Shown here piece by piece: positions 55,012 to 63,704 of a DNA stretch of 64,000 nt. The DNA is taken from NCBI RefSeq assembly GCF_022230955.1, contig NZ_JAKKFI010000077.1:1-64000 (forward strand), read 5' to 3'. Under the pieces are notes generated by a model. The model made no database searches. It saw nothing but the letters and a program-made list of their open reading frames with translations, and was not told where the DNA came from. Numbering within the stretch: position 1 is the first letter of the stretch; every line of letters begins with the position of its first letter. The position numbers and the translations under genes were made by a program. Source of the stretch: Micromonospora cabrerizensis (GTDB lineage Bacteria; Actinomycetota; Actinomycetes; Mycobacteriales; Micromonosporaceae).

Positions 55012-55206
55012 TTAGGCCAGGAAGATCAGCGCTAGCCAGCCGCCCACGATGAGCAGCAGGGCCAGGGCCAGCACCCACGTCGGGACGGTGTATTCACCGC
55101 GCCGGTTGCGGTCGACCTCGGCGCGGATCTTGTCGCGCCGGCGTTCGACCCAGTTCTGCCGCTCGGTGCCGCGCTCGGAGCGGTCGGAAGGTCCAGAAGT
55201 CGTCAT
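55012..55206 (-). CDS. Small single-TM membrane protein
   Basis: 64 residues: a charged N-terminal half (MTTSGPSDRSERGTERQNWVERRRDKIRAEVDRNRRGEYTV, given by positions 1-41) and a C-terminal helix VLALALLLIVGGWLALIFLA, so a tail-anchored protein with the charged part in the cytosol. No family recognised, although short Arg/Glu-rich TM proteins of this shape are common near actinomycete proteasome genes. ATG at 55206. Its stop abuts the G-tract. Confidence 0.7.
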   Translation of the reverse strand: MTTSGPSDRSERGTERQNWVERRRDKIRAEVDRNRRGEYTVPTWVLALALLLIVGGWLALIFLA

Positions 55207-55263
55207 GGCGGACCCAGCTTAGCGGGCCGCCGCGCCTGGCGCGCCGCTGAGCCCGCCCGGCAG

Positions 55264-55300
55264 GCCGACCCCGACGACGCACACCGCCGCCGGGGTCGGC
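55264..55300. terminator. Hairpin downstream of pafA
   Basis: GCCGACCCCG (55264-55273) pairs with CGGGGTCGGC (55291-55300), 17-nt loop, 8 bp after the pafA stop on the reverse strand. Confidence 0.7.
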
Positions 55301-55307
55301 ACACCGG

Positions 55308-56666
55308 TCACATGCTGGCGATCAGCCGCTCCACCCGCTCGTCGTACGCCCGGAACGGATCCTTGCAGAGCACGGTGCGCTGCGCCTGGTCGTTGAGCTT
55401 CAGGTGCACCCAGTCGACGGTGAAGTCGCGCCGCTTCTCCTGGGCGTGCCGGATGAACTCGCCGCGCAGCCGGGCCCGCGTGGTCTGCGGCGGGGTCTCC
55501 TTCGCCTCGAAGATCTCCGGGTCGGTGGTCACCCGGTCGACCTCACCGCGGCGCTCCAGCAGCCCGTAGAGGCCCCGACCGCGACGCACGTCGTGGTAGG
55601 CCAGGTCCATCTGCGCCACCCGGGGGTGCGACAGCGGCAGGTCGTGCTTGCGCTGGTAGCGCTCGATGAGCCGCAGTTTGCTGACCCAGTCGATTTCCCG
55701 CGAGACCGGCTCCAGGTCGCCGCTCTCCACCGCGTTGAGCACCCGACCCCACAGCTCGACGACCCGCTTCGCGGCCTGGTCGCCGCCGCGGCGCTCGACG
55801 AACTCGGTGGCCTTGGACAGGTATTCCTGCTGGATGTCCAGGGCGCTGACCTCCTTGCCGGAGGCCAACCGCACCTTGCGCCGGCCGGTGATGTCGTGCG
55901 ACACCTCCCGGATCGCCCGGATCGGGTTCTCCAGGGACAGGTCGCGCATCACCACCCCGGCCTCGATCATCCGCAGCACGATGTCGGCGGTGCCGACCTT
56001 GAGCAGCGTGGTGACCTCGTTCATGTTGGAGTCACCGACGATCACGTGCAGCCGCCGGTAGCGCTCGGCGTCGGCGTGCGGCTCGTCGCGGGTGTTGATG
56101 ATCGGACGGCTGCGGGTGGTCGCCGAGGAGACGCCCTCCCAGATGTGCTCGGCCCGCTGCGACAGGCAGTAGACCGCGCCGCGCGGGGTTTGCAGGACCT
56201 TGCCAGCCCCGCAGATCAACTGCCGGGTGACCAGGAACGGGATGAGTACGTCGGCGAGCCGGCCGAACTCGCCGTGCCGGGAGACCAGGTAGTTCTCGTG
56301 GCAGCCGTACGAGTTGCCGGCCGAGTCGGTGTTGTTCTTGAACAGGTAGATCTCACCCGCGATGCCCTCGTCGTGCAGTCGCTTCTCCGCGTCGACCAGC
56401 AGGCCCTCCAGGATCCGCTCGCCAGCCCGGTCGTGGGCGACGAGATCGGTCACCGAGTCGCACTCCGGAGTCGCGTACTCCGGATGCGACCCGACGTCCA
56501 GGTAGAGCCGGGCCCCATTGCGCAGGAAGACGTTGCTCGACCGACCCCAGGAGACCACGCGTCGGAACAGATACCGCGCGACCTCGTCCGGGGACAGCCG
56601 CCGCTGCCCGCGATAGGTGCAGGTGACGCCGTACTCGGTCTCGAGGCCGAAGATTCGCCGCTCCAT
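55308..56666 (-). CDS. pafA: Pup-protein ligase PafA
   Basis: 452 residues, the usual length. PafA attaches the C-terminal glutamate of Pup to lysines of target proteins for the proteasome. Seen: RRIFGLETEYGV at the ATP site, the catalytic-base region RLYLDVGSHPEYATPE (D57), LFKNNTDSAGNSYGCHENYL, IINTRDEPHAD and the C-terminal WVHLKLNDQAQRTVLCKDPF. ATG at 56666 lies six bases after TAATGT. Separated from the prcA proteasome gene by the rml cluster. Confidence 0.97.
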   Translation of the reverse strand: MERRIFGLETEYGVTCTYRGQRRLSPDEVARYLFRRVVSWGRSSNVFLRNGARLYLDVGSHPEYATPECDSVTDLVAHDRAGERILEGLLVDAEKRLHDEGIAGEIYLFKNNTDSAGNSYGCHENYLVSRHGEFGRLADVLIPFLVTRQLICGAGKVLQTPRGAVYCLSQRAEHIWEGVSSATTRSRPIINTRDEPHADAERYRRLHVIVGDSNMNEVTTLLKVGTADIVLRMIEAGVVMRDLSLENPIRAIREVSHDITGRRKVRLASGKEVSALDIQQEYLSKATEFVERRGGDQAAKRVVELWGRVLNAVESGDLEPVSREIDWVSKLRLIERYQRKHDLPLSHPRVAQMDLAYHDVRRGRGLYGLLERRGEVDRVTTDPEIFEAKETPPQTTRARLRGEFIRHAQEKRRDFTVDWVHLKLNDQAQRTVLCKDPFRAYDERVERLIASM

Positions 56667-56672
56667 GGTGTG

Positions 56673-56678
56673 ACATTA
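56673..56678 (-). promoter_or_regulatory. Leaderless -10 element for pafA
   Basis: TAATGT on the reverse strand ends 6 nt before the ATG. Confidence 0.5.
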
Positions 56679-56734
56679 GCCGCCCGGAGGCCCGGTTCGT
56701 CACTGTCACACCACAGGTCGTGCTCCGGGCGTGG

Positions 56735-57358
56735 TCACATACCGGTTGAGTGCGACATACCGTCCGGCCCGAGGCTCGCCACGAACCGCTGACAGGTGTC
56801 GTACTCCGGCAGCAGACCCCGCTCGCGGGCCTGCGCCAGAGTCGGCGCCGCGTCGTCGCGGGCGGACAGCAGTGGGACGTCGGCGGGCCACTCGATGCCC
56901 AACTCCTCGTCCAGCGGGTGCACCGCGTGCTCACCGGTCGGGTTGTAGCTGGCCGAGCAGAGATAGCTCAGTGTCGCGTCGTCGGTCAGCGCGCAGAAAC
57001 CGTGCCCCAACCCCTCGCTGAGGTAGACCGCCCGGCGGTCGGTGTCGTCCAGGCGGACGCCCTCCCAGCGGCCGAACGTCGGCGAACCCACCCGAAGATC
57101 TACGATCACGTCGAGGACCGCGCCGCGCACACAGGTGACGTACTTGGCCTGCCCGGGCGGAACGTCGGCGAAGTGGACGCCGCGGACCACACCACGCGCG
57201 GAGACCGACAGGTTGGCCTGGGCCAGCCGCATCGGGTGGCCCACCGCCTCGGCGAGCTTGTCGAAGCGGTACCACTCCATGAACATGCCGCGCGGGTCAC
57301 CGTGCTGCTGGGGCGTGATCTCCCAGGCGCCCTCGATGCTCAACTCCCGGATCTTCAC
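56735..57358 (-). CDS. rmlC: dTDP-4-dehydrorhamnose 3,5-epimerase RmlC
   Basis: 207 residues. Cupin epimerase converting dTDP-4-keto-6-deoxyglucose to dTDP-4-keto-rhamnose, third step of dTDP-L-rhamnose synthesis. Seen: GVVRGVHFADVPPGQAKYVTCVRGAVLDVIVDLR and EGLGHGFCALTDDATLSYLCS. The epimerase His-Asp pair is presumably in the GVHFAD and VIVDLR regions. GTG at 57358 overlaps the rmlA stop by four bases. Length and motifs normal. Confidence 0.95.
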   Translation of the reverse strand: MKIRELSIEGAWEITPQQHGDPRGMFMEWYRFDKLAEAVGHPMRLAQANLSVSARGVVRGVHFADVPPGQAKYVTCVRGAVLDVIVDLRVGSPTFGRWEGVRLDDTDRRAVYLSEGLGHGFCALTDDATLSYLCSASYNPTGEHAVHPLDEELGIEWPADVPLLSARDDAAPTLAQARERGLLPEYDTCQRFVASLGPDGMSHSTGM

Positions 57359-58245
57359 CAGGCCGCCTCGTGCTCGCCGTCCTGCTCGGCCAGCAGGCCG
57401 AGCAGGTAGTCGCCGTAGCCACTCTTGGTCAACGGCGCGGCGAGCGCGCGCAGCTGGTCGTCGTCGATGAGGCCGGCCCGCCAGGCCACCTCCTCGACAC
57501 AGCCGATCTTCAGACCCTGCCGCTCCTCGACCACCCGCACGAACTCGGCCGCCTGCATCATCGAGGTGAACGTGCCCGTGTCCAGCCAGGCGGTGCCCCG
57601 ATCCAGCACGGTCACCGACAGCTCGCCGGTCTCCCGGTACACCTCGTTGACCGCGGTGATCTCCAGCTCGCCGCGGGCGCTCGGGGTGAGCTTGCGGGCG
57701 ATGTCCACGACCCGGTTGTCGTAGAAGTACAGACCCGGTACCGCGTACCGGGACTTCGGCCGGGCCGGCTTCTCCTCGATCGAGAGCACCCGACCCTCGT
57801 CGTCGAAGTCGACCACGCCGTACTCCTGCGGGTTGGCCACCTGGTAGGCGAAGACCCGCCCGCCGACCGGGTCACCGTGCTGGGCGAGCTGCCGGCCCAG
57901 ACCGACGCCGTGGAAGATGTTGTCGCCGAGGACCAGCGCCACCGACTCGTCGCCGATGAAGTCCGCACCGAGGATGAACGCCTGCGCGATGCCCTCCGGG
58001 CGCTCCTGGCTGACGTACTCCAGCCGCAGCCCGAACTGGCTGCCGTCGCCGAGCAGCCGACGGAACTGGTCCTGGTCGTCCGGCGTGGTGATCACCAGGA
58101 TCTCCTGGACCCCGGCCATCACCAGGGTGGAGAGGGGGTAATACACCATCGGCTTGTCGAAGACCGGCATCAGCTGCTTCGAGACCGCCCGGGTGATCGG
58201 CCAGAGCCGGGAGCCGGTGCCGCCAGCAAGTAGGATTCCACGCAC
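57355..58245 (-). CDS. rmlA: Glucose-1-phosphate thymidylyltransferase RmlA
   Basis: 296 residues. First enzyme of dTDP-L-rhamnose synthesis, making dTDP-glucose. N-terminal nucleotide loop LLAGGTGSRLWPITRAVSKQL, then FDKPMVYYPLSTLVMAG, DNIFHGVGL and VPGLYFYDN. The GTG at 58245 was chosen from TAGGAT seven bases upstream; a longer frame to 58467 has no rml sequence. Co-transcribed with rmlC by a 4-bp overlap. Confidence 0.96.
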   Translation of the reverse strand: MRGILLAGGTGSRLWPITRAVSKQLMPVFDKPMVYYPLSTLVMAGVQEILVITTPDDQDQFRRLLGDGSQFGLRLEYVSQERPEGIAQAFILGADFIGDESVALVLGDNIFHGVGLGRQLAQHGDPVGGRVFAYQVANPQEYGVVDFDDEGRVLSIEEKPARPKSRYAVPGLYFYDNRVVDIARKLTPSARGELEITAVNEVYRETGELSVTVLDRGTAWLDTGTFTSMMQAAEFVRVVEERQGLKIGCVEEVAWRAGLIDDDQLRALAAPLTKSGYGDYLLGLLAEQDGEHEAAW

Positions 58246-58252
58246 CCGGGGA

Positions 58253-58323
58253 ATCCTAGCGGCACGGCTGCGACACGTGCGACGGGTCGCGTCCCGTGTT
58301 CCCCGCCGGCCATCGTATAGTTT
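58253..58323. promoter_or_regulatory. Divergent leaderless promoters for rmlA and rmlB
   Basis: Reverse TAGGAT (58258-58253) is 7 nt before the rmlA GTG; forward TAGTTT (58318-58323) is 7 nt before the rmlB GTG at 58331. The whole intergenic gap is 85 bp. Confidence 0.6.
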
Positions 58324-58330
58324 CGGACCC

Positions 58331-59332
58331 GTGAGGATCCTCGTCACCGGCGGAGCCGGATTCATCGGGTCGGAGTACGTTCGCCTACTGCTGGGCAAGC
58401 CCCTCGGCAGTGCCGACGGCGTGCCGGCGCTCGATCCGGCGGTCGTGACCGTGTTCGACAAGCTCACCTACTCGGGCAACCTGGCCAACCTCGCGCCCGT
58501 GCGCGACGACCCCCGGCTGCGCTTCGTGCAGGGCGACATCTGCGACCCGACCGCGGTCGACGAGGTGGTCGCCGACCACGACGTCATCGTGCACTTCGCC
58601 GCCGAGTCGCACGTCGACCGGTCGATCGCGGGCGCGGCGCCGTTCGTCACCACCAACGTGCTGGGCACCCAGACGCTGCTGGACGCCGCGCTGCGCCACG
58701 GCACCGGTCGTTTCGTGCACGTCTCCACCGACGAGGTCTACGGGTCGATCGACGAGGGCTCGTGGACGGAGACCTGGCCGCTGGAGCCGAACTCCCCGTA
58801 CTCGGCCTCGAAGGCCGGCTCGGACCTGCTCGCCCTGGCGTACCACCGCACCCACGGCATGGACGTCGTGGTCACCCGCTGCTCCAACAACTACGGGCCG
58901 TACCAGTTCCCGGAGAAGGTCATCCCGCTGTTCGTCAGCAACCTGCTCGACGGCGGCACCGTTCCGCTCTACGGCGACGGCGGCAACATCCGAGACTGGC
59001 TGCACGTGCACGACCACTGCCGGGGCATCGCGCTCGTCCAGCAGAAGGGCCGCGCCGGTGAGGTCTACAACATCGGCGGCGGCACCGAGCTGACCAACAA
59101 GGAGCTCACCGGCCTCCTCCTCGACGCCTGCGGCGTCGGCTGGGACCGGGTCGTCCCGGTCACCGACCGCAAGGGCCACGACCGGCGCTACTCCCTCGAC
59201 ATCACCAAGATCAGCGAGGAGCTCGGCTACACCCCCAGCATCACCCTCGACCAGGGGCTCGCCGACACCGTCGCCTGGTACCGCGACAACCGCTCCTGGT
59301 GGGAACCCCTGAAGAAGACACCCACCGCATGA
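58331..59332 (+). CDS. rmlB: dTDP-glucose 4,6-dehydratase RmlB
   Basis: 333 residues. Short-chain dehydrogenase/reductase enzyme forming dTDP-4-keto-6-deoxyglucose. NAD loop VTGGAGFIGSEYVR, FAAESHVDRSI, STDEVYGS, and catalytic YSASK. GTG at 58331. Its stop overlaps rmlD by four bases, so the two are coupled. Confidence 0.97.
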   Translation: MRILVTGGAGFIGSEYVRLLLGKPLGSADGVPALDPAVVTVFDKLTYSGNLANLAPVRDDPRLRFVQGDICDPTAVDEVVADHDVIVHFAAESHVDRSIAGAAPFVTTNVLGTQTLLDAALRHGTGRFVHVSTDEVYGSIDEGSWTETWPLEPNSPYSASKAGSDLLALAYHRTHGMDVVVTRCSNNYGPYQFPEKVIPLFVSNLLDGGTVPLYGDGGNIRDWLHVHDHCRGIALVQQKGRAGEVYNIGGGTELTNKELTGLLLDACGVGWDRVVPVTDRKGHDRRYSLDITKISEELGYTPSITLDQGLADTVAWYRDNRSWWEPLKKTPTA

Positions 59333-60216
59333 CCCGACTACTCGTCACCGGCGCTGGCGGGATGCTCGGTCGGGACCTGGTCACCGTGCTGCACGCCCGG
59401 CCCGACCTGAAGGTGACCGCGGCCACCCGAGCCGACCTGGACGTCACCGATCCCGCCGCCGTCCGCGCCGCTGTCGGGGACGACGAGATCGTGATCAACA
59501 CGGCGGCGTGGACCAACGTCGACGGCGCCGAAGCCGACGAGGCGGCGGCCACCGCCGTCAACGGCACCGCCGTGGCGAACCTCGCATCAGCTTGCGCCGC
59601 CACCGGCGCCCGGCTGATCCAGGTCTCCACCGACTACGTGCTCGCCGGTGACGCGCGAACCCCCTACCCGGAGGACGCGCCCACCGCGCCGGTCAACGCC
59701 TACGGTCGCAGCAAGCTGGTCGGCGAGCAGGCCGTCGCCCGACTGCTGCCCCACACCGGGTACGTGGTCCGCACCGCCTGGCTGTACGGCGCGCACGGGC
59801 CGAACTTCGTGGCCACCATGCTCCAGCTCGCCGAACAGCGGGAACACATCGACGTGGTCGACGACCAGCACGGCCAGCCCACCTGGTCCTACCGGCTCGC
59901 CGAGCAGCTCGCCGCCCTCGCCGACAGCGCTCTGGACGGTCGGGCCGCACCCGGCGTCTACCACAGCACCTGCACCGGCCAGACGACCTGGTACGGGCTG
60001 GCCCGCGCGGTGTTCACGTTGACCGGTCTGGACCCGGAGCGGATTCGACCGACCACCAGCGACCGGTATCCTCGTCCTGCTCCCCGCCCGGCGTACAGTG
60101 TGCTAGCACACAGCCGCTGGGCGGCTGCGGGCCTGCCGTCGCTCCCGGACTGGCACGCCACCCTCGTCGACGCGTTCGACTCCCCCGCTCCGCCCGCTCC
60201 GTGGAAGGTCGCATGA
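59329..60216 (+). CDS. rmlD: dTDP-4-dehydrorhamnose reductase RmlD
   Basis: 295 residues. Final enzyme of dTDP-L-rhamnose synthesis. VTGAGGMLGRDLV (NADPH loop), INTAAWTNVDGAE, VSTDYVLAGD, YGRSKLVGEQ (Tyr/Lys). ATGA overlap with rmlB and with the following DUF2304 gene. Confidence 0.96.
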   Translation: MTRLLVTGAGGMLGRDLVTVLHARPDLKVTAATRADLDVTDPAAVRAAVGDDEIVINTAAWTNVDGAEADEAAATAVNGTAVANLASACAATGARLIQVSTDYVLAGDARTPYPEDAPTAPVNAYGRSKLVGEQAVARLLPHTGYVVRTAWLYGAHGPNFVATMLQLAEQREHIDVVDDQHGQPTWSYRLAEQLAALADSALDGRAAPGVYHSTCTGQTTWYGLARAVFTLTGLDPERIRPTTSDRYPRPAPRPAYSVLAHSRWAAAGLPSLPDWHATLVDAFDSPAPPAPWKVA

Positions 60217-60584
60217 AGCTCACCCTCGTCACCGGCTTGACCGGCCTGATATTGCTGGCCACGATCGTCGAACTGCTGCGCCGCCGGCAGCTCCGCGAGA
60301 AGTACGGCATGCTCTGGCTCGGTGTTCTGGTGATCGTCATCCCCCTCTCGCTCTTCCCCCGACTGCTCGACAACGTCGCCGAACTGCTCGGCGTCGCCTC
60401 CGGTGTGAGCCTGGTGCTCTTCCTGGGCATCGTCTTCCTGCTGCTGGTCTGCGTGCACCTCAGCTGGGAGGTCAGCCACCTGGAAGAAGAGACCCGCACC
60501 CTGGCAGAAGACTTCGCCCTGCTCCGCGCGCAGATCGACGCGGACCGGGCGGCCCGAGACGAACTGGTGTCCCACGATGGTTAA
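60213..60584 (+). CDS. DUF2304 small membrane protein
   Basis: 123 residues. Three hydrophobic segments (about 5-20, 35-52, 66-85) and a charged C-terminal coiled tail (EVSHLEEETRTLAEDFALLRAQ). DUF2304 proteins typically sit beside dolichol-phosphate-mannose-like GT2 genes, as here, where they probably help membrane location of the glycosyltransferase (GtrA-like partner role inferred). ATG at 60213 overlaps rmlD; 8-bp overlap with the next gene. Confidence 0.88.
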   Translation: MKLTLVTGLTGLILLATIVELLRRRQLREKYGMLWLGVLVIVIPLSLFPRLLDNVAELLGVASGVSLVLFLGIVFLLLVCVHLSWEVSHLEEETRTLAEDFALLRAQIDADRAARDELVSHDG

Positions 60585-61278
60585 CGGCAAGCGGGTCCTG
60601 ATCATCATCCCGGCGCTCAACGAGTCCGGCTCGATCGCCGAGGTGGTCCACGAGGTCCGCGGCGAACTGCCCGGCGTCGACGTGCTCGTCGTCGACGACG
60701 GCTCCACCGACCGCACCGCGGCCGTCGCCGCCGCGGCCGGCGCCCGCGTGGCCAAACTGCCGTACAACCTCGGCGTCGGCGGCGCCATGCGGTGCGGCTA
60801 CCGCTACGCCCGCGACCACGACTACGACGTCGCGATCCAGATCGACGCGGACGGCCAGCACGACCCCCGGTACGTGCCGAAGCTCGTCGACCAGCTCGAC
60901 GAGACCGACCTGGTGATCGGCGCCCGGTTCGCCGGTGAGGGCGACTACAACGTCCGCGGCCCCCGCCGCTGGGCGATGGTCATGCTCTCCGGTGTGCTGT
61001 CCCGCGTCGCCCACACCAAGCTCACCGACACGACCTCCGGGTTCCGGGCCGCCAACCGCCGGGTGATCGACATGTTCGCCACCTGGTACCCGGTGGAGTA
61101 CCTGGGTGACACCGTGGAGACACTGGTGCACACCGCCCGACGCGGCTACAAGATCCGTCAGGTGCCGGTGGCCATGCGCAAGCGGATGGCGGGCACCCCC
61201 AGCCACTCCCCCGCCAAGGCCATGATCTACCTCGGCCGCGCCTTCGCCGTCCTCACGTTGGCGCTCATTCGCCGGTGA
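60577..61278 (+). CDS. GT2 glycosyltransferase (polyprenyl-phosphate sugar synthase type)
   Basis: 233 residues. IIIPALNESGSIAEV, VVDDGSTDRT, LGVGGAMRCGYRYA, the DxD region QIDADGQHDP, TSGFRAANRR, and the C-terminal MRKRMAGTPSH. Resembles DPM/GtrB-like enzymes that transfer a sugar from NDP-sugar to polyprenyl phosphate. No C-terminal TM, consistent with reliance on DUF2304. Overlaps neighbours on both sides; one operon. Confidence 0.9.
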   Translation: MVNGKRVLIIIPALNESGSIAEVVHEVRGELPGVDVLVVDDGSTDRTAAVAAAAGARVAKLPYNLGVGGAMRCGYRYARDHDYDVAIQIDADGQHDPRYVPKLVDQLDETDLVIGARFAGEGDYNVRGPRRWAMVMLSGVLSRVAHTKLTDTTSGFRAANRRVIDMFATWYPVEYLGDTVETLVHTARRGYKIRQVPVAMRKRMAGTPSHSPAKAMIYLGRAFAVLTLALIRR

Positions 61279-62582
61279 TCCGCAGGCTTCTGAGTCTGGT
61301 CCCCCCGGGCACCGTCGCCGTCGGCGCCGGCCTGGCCCTGCTGGGGTTGGCCTCCTACGTCCACCTGGCCGTCGCCGGTCACAGCCTCACCAAGGCGGAC
61401 TACTCGTCCCTCTCGGTGCTCTGGTCGATCGTCTTCACCCTCGGCATCGGCCTGTTCATGCCGGTGGAGCAGGAGGTTGCCCGACTCGTCGCCGCCCGGC
61501 ACAGCCAGGGCCTGTCCCCCGGGCCGGTCCTGGCCCGGGGGGCGGCCCTGGCCGCCGGCCTGCTCGCCGCCATGGTCGCGCTGATCATCGCCGCGCGAGG
61601 GCTGCTGGCCGACCGGCTCTTCGCCGGCGACGGCACCATGGTCACCGTCCTGATCGGCGCGCTGGCCGGGCTCGCCATCGCGCACACCACCCGCGGCGTC
61701 CTCTCCGGCCTGCAACTGTTCCCCTGGTACGGCACCCAGCTCGGCATCGACGGCGGCCTGCGCATCGTGCTCGTCGCGGTGCTCGGCCTCACCGGCGTGA
61801 CCAACCCCGTCTGGTACGGCGCGGTGCTGGTCGTCGCACCGGTCGTCGGCGTCGTCCTGACCGCGCCTCCGGTGCTACGGGCCATCGGCGGCGGCGTGCC
61901 CATGGCCTGGGCACCCCTGCTGCGCGGCCTCGGCCTGCTCACCGTCTCCAGCCTGCTCGCCCAGGTCGTGGTCAACATCGGCGTGATCAACGTCAAGGTG
62001 CTGGACCCATCCGACGTGGAGACCGCCGGCGCACTGCTCTCCGCGCTGGTGCTCGTCCGGATCCCGCTGTTCGTCTTCGCGTCGTTGCAGGCATCACTGC
62101 TGCCCGGTCTCGCCACCACGGCCACCACCGGTGACCTCGCCGGCTTCCACAGCCTGCTGCGCCGGGCACTCGGCGTCGTCACCGCGCTCGGCCTCACCGG
62201 CGCCGTCGGTGCCGTACTCCTCGGCCCTTGGCTGGTGCAGACCCTCTTCGACGCGCCCGGCGTCCTCGGCCACGGCGACTTCGCCTGGCTCGCCGTCGCC
62301 ACCCTCGCCTACCTGTGGGCGATGGTCCTCGGTCAGGCGCTGCTGGCACTCGACCGACACCGGGCACAGGCCCTCGCCTGGGCCGTCGGCGTGGCAGCCC
62401 TCGTCGTCGCCACGCTCTCCCCGGTGTCCACCGCGCTGCGCGTGGAGCTCGGCTACGCCATCGGCTCCGTCGTGGTCGCCGCCACCATGGCCGTTCTGCT
62501 CCGCAAGCGCACCTCCCCCTCGACGCCCACCCACACCCCTCCCCTCGAGGCTGTCACGCCTGGAGTAAGCGGAGGGATCTGA
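61275..62582 (+). CDS. Polysaccharide/lipid-linked glycan flippase (MOP superfamily)
   Basis: 435 residues, about 12 hydrophobic helices; sequence style of a MATE/Wzx-like MOP exporter: LGLASYVHLAVAGHSLTKADYSSLSVLWSIVFTLGIGLFMPVEQEVARLV. Likely moves a polyprenyl-linked glycan across the membrane. GTG at 61275 overlaps the GT2 stop. The hydrophilic tail ends TPPLEAVTPGVSGGI. Flippase role is inferred from fold and context; family motifs are loose. Confidence 0.83.
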   Translation: MIRRLLSLVPPGTVAVGAGLALLGLASYVHLAVAGHSLTKADYSSLSVLWSIVFTLGIGLFMPVEQEVARLVAARHSQGLSPGPVLARGAALAAGLLAAMVALIIAARGLLADRLFAGDGTMVTVLIGALAGLAIAHTTRGVLSGLQLFPWYGTQLGIDGGLRIVLVAVLGLTGVTNPVWYGAVLVVAPVVGVVLTAPPVLRAIGGGVPMAWAPLLRGLGLLTVSSLLAQVVVNIGVINVKVLDPSDVETAGALLSALVLVRIPLFVFASLQASLLPGLATTATTGDLAGFHSLLRRALGVVTALGLTGAVGAVLLGPWLVQTLFDAPGVLGHGDFAWLAVATLAYLWAMVLGQALLALDRHRAQALAWAVGVAALVVATLSPVSTALRVELGYAIGSVVVAATMAVLLRKRTSPSTPTHTPPLEAVTPGVSGGI

Positions 62583-62584
62583 TC

Positions 62585-63610
62585 ATGGCAACACCTCGGA
62601 TCACCGTGGTCATGCTGGCCTACGGCCCCGAGCCGTACCTGGTCGACGCCGCCCGCGCCGTCCTCGCCAGCACCGACATCACGGTCGAGCTGATCGTCGT
62701 CGACAACGGCTGCACCGGCGACGGCATCGACGCCGTCAAGAACCTCCCCGGGGTACGGGTGTTGAGCCTCGAGCACAACACCGGCTACTCCGGCGGCTGC
62801 GCCGTCGGGGCCGCCGAGGCAACCGGAGACTGGCTCGCCTTCGTCAACTCCGACGCGATCGTCGCGGCCGACGCCCTCGCCAAGACCACCGCCGTGGCCG
62901 CCGAGGACGGCGTGGGCGCCGCCATGGCGTCCATCCGCCTCGCCGACCGACCCGACCTGATCAACACCGCCGGCAACCCCCTGCACTTCGCCGGCCTCTC
63001 CTGGGCCGGCGGCAACGGCGAACCCGCCACCGCCCACGCCCACCGTCGCTCCGTACCCTCACTCAGCGGCTGCTGCTTCGTCATCGACCGACACCTCTGG
63101 CGCGAACTCGACGGCTTCGCCCCCGAATACTTCGCCTACCACGAGGACACCGAGCTGAGCCTGCGGCTGCGCCAACGCGGCCTGCGCCTGGAGTACGTGC
63201 CGGACGCCGTGGTCCGCCACCACTACGAGTTCTCCCGCAACGCGCTCAAGCTCTACCTGGTCGAACGCAACCGGCTGGTCACCCTGTTCACCACGTACCA
63301 GGCCCGCACCCTCGTGGTGCTCGCCCCCGCGCTGCTGCTCACCGAAGCCGCGATGCTCACCACCGCGCTGGCCGACGGCTGGGCCCGACACAAGATCCGC
63401 GGCTGGCGGTGGCTGTGGCAGCACCGGGGCTGGCTGCGCAGCCGCCGCCGCCAACTCCAGGCCGAACGCCTGGTGCCTGACGGCGTCATCGCCGAGCTGA
63501 TGACCGGTCGGCTACCCCTCACCGACGTCACCGCCCCCGGGCTGGGCGTCTTCAACATGCTGGCCGGGACCTACTGGACCCTCGCCAAACCACTGCTCAA
63601 GCGCAGCTGA
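62585..63610 (+). CDS. GT2 glycosyltransferase, rhamnosyltransferase-like
   Basis: 341 residues. GT-A fold: ITVVMLAYGPEPYLVDAA, LIVVDNGCTGDGI, NTGYSGGCAVGA, the DXD-like FVNSDAI, GCCFVIDRHLW, FFAYHEDTELSLRLRQRGL (catalytic Glu-Asp) and a C-terminal pair of hydrophobic helices. It resembles WbbL-type rhamnosyltransferases that use dTDP-rhamnose, fitting the adjacent rml genes. ATG at 62585 has GGAGGG upstream. Confidence 0.88.
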   Translation: MATPRITVVMLAYGPEPYLVDAARAVLASTDITVELIVVDNGCTGDGIDAVKNLPGVRVLSLEHNTGYSGGCAVGAAEATGDWLAFVNSDAIVAADALAKTTAVAAEDGVGAAMASIRLADRPDLINTAGNPLHFAGLSWAGGNGEPATAHAHRRSVPSLSGCCFVIDRHLWRELDGFAPEYFAYHEDTELSLRLRQRGLRLEYVPDAVVRHHYEFSRNALKLYLVERNRLVTLFTTYQARTLVVLAPALLLTEAAMLTTALADGWARHKIRGWRWLWQHRGWLRSRRRQLQAERLVPDGVIAELMTGRLPLTDVTAPGLGVFNMLAGTYWTLAKPLLKRS

Positions 63611-63657
63611 ACGGGCCTGGCTTCACCACCGACGGCCTGCCTCCGCCACACATGACA

Positions 63658-63691
63658 TGGCGGGCGGCCGAGTTTCCTCGACCGCCCGCCA
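63658..63691. terminator. Hairpin between convergent GT2 and prcA
   Basis: TGGCGGGCGG (63658-63667) pairs with CCGCCCGCCA (63682-63691), with inner CGA/TCG pairing. Bidirectional. Confidence 0.8.
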
Positions 63692-63704
63692 CCTCAACTG
63701 CTCG

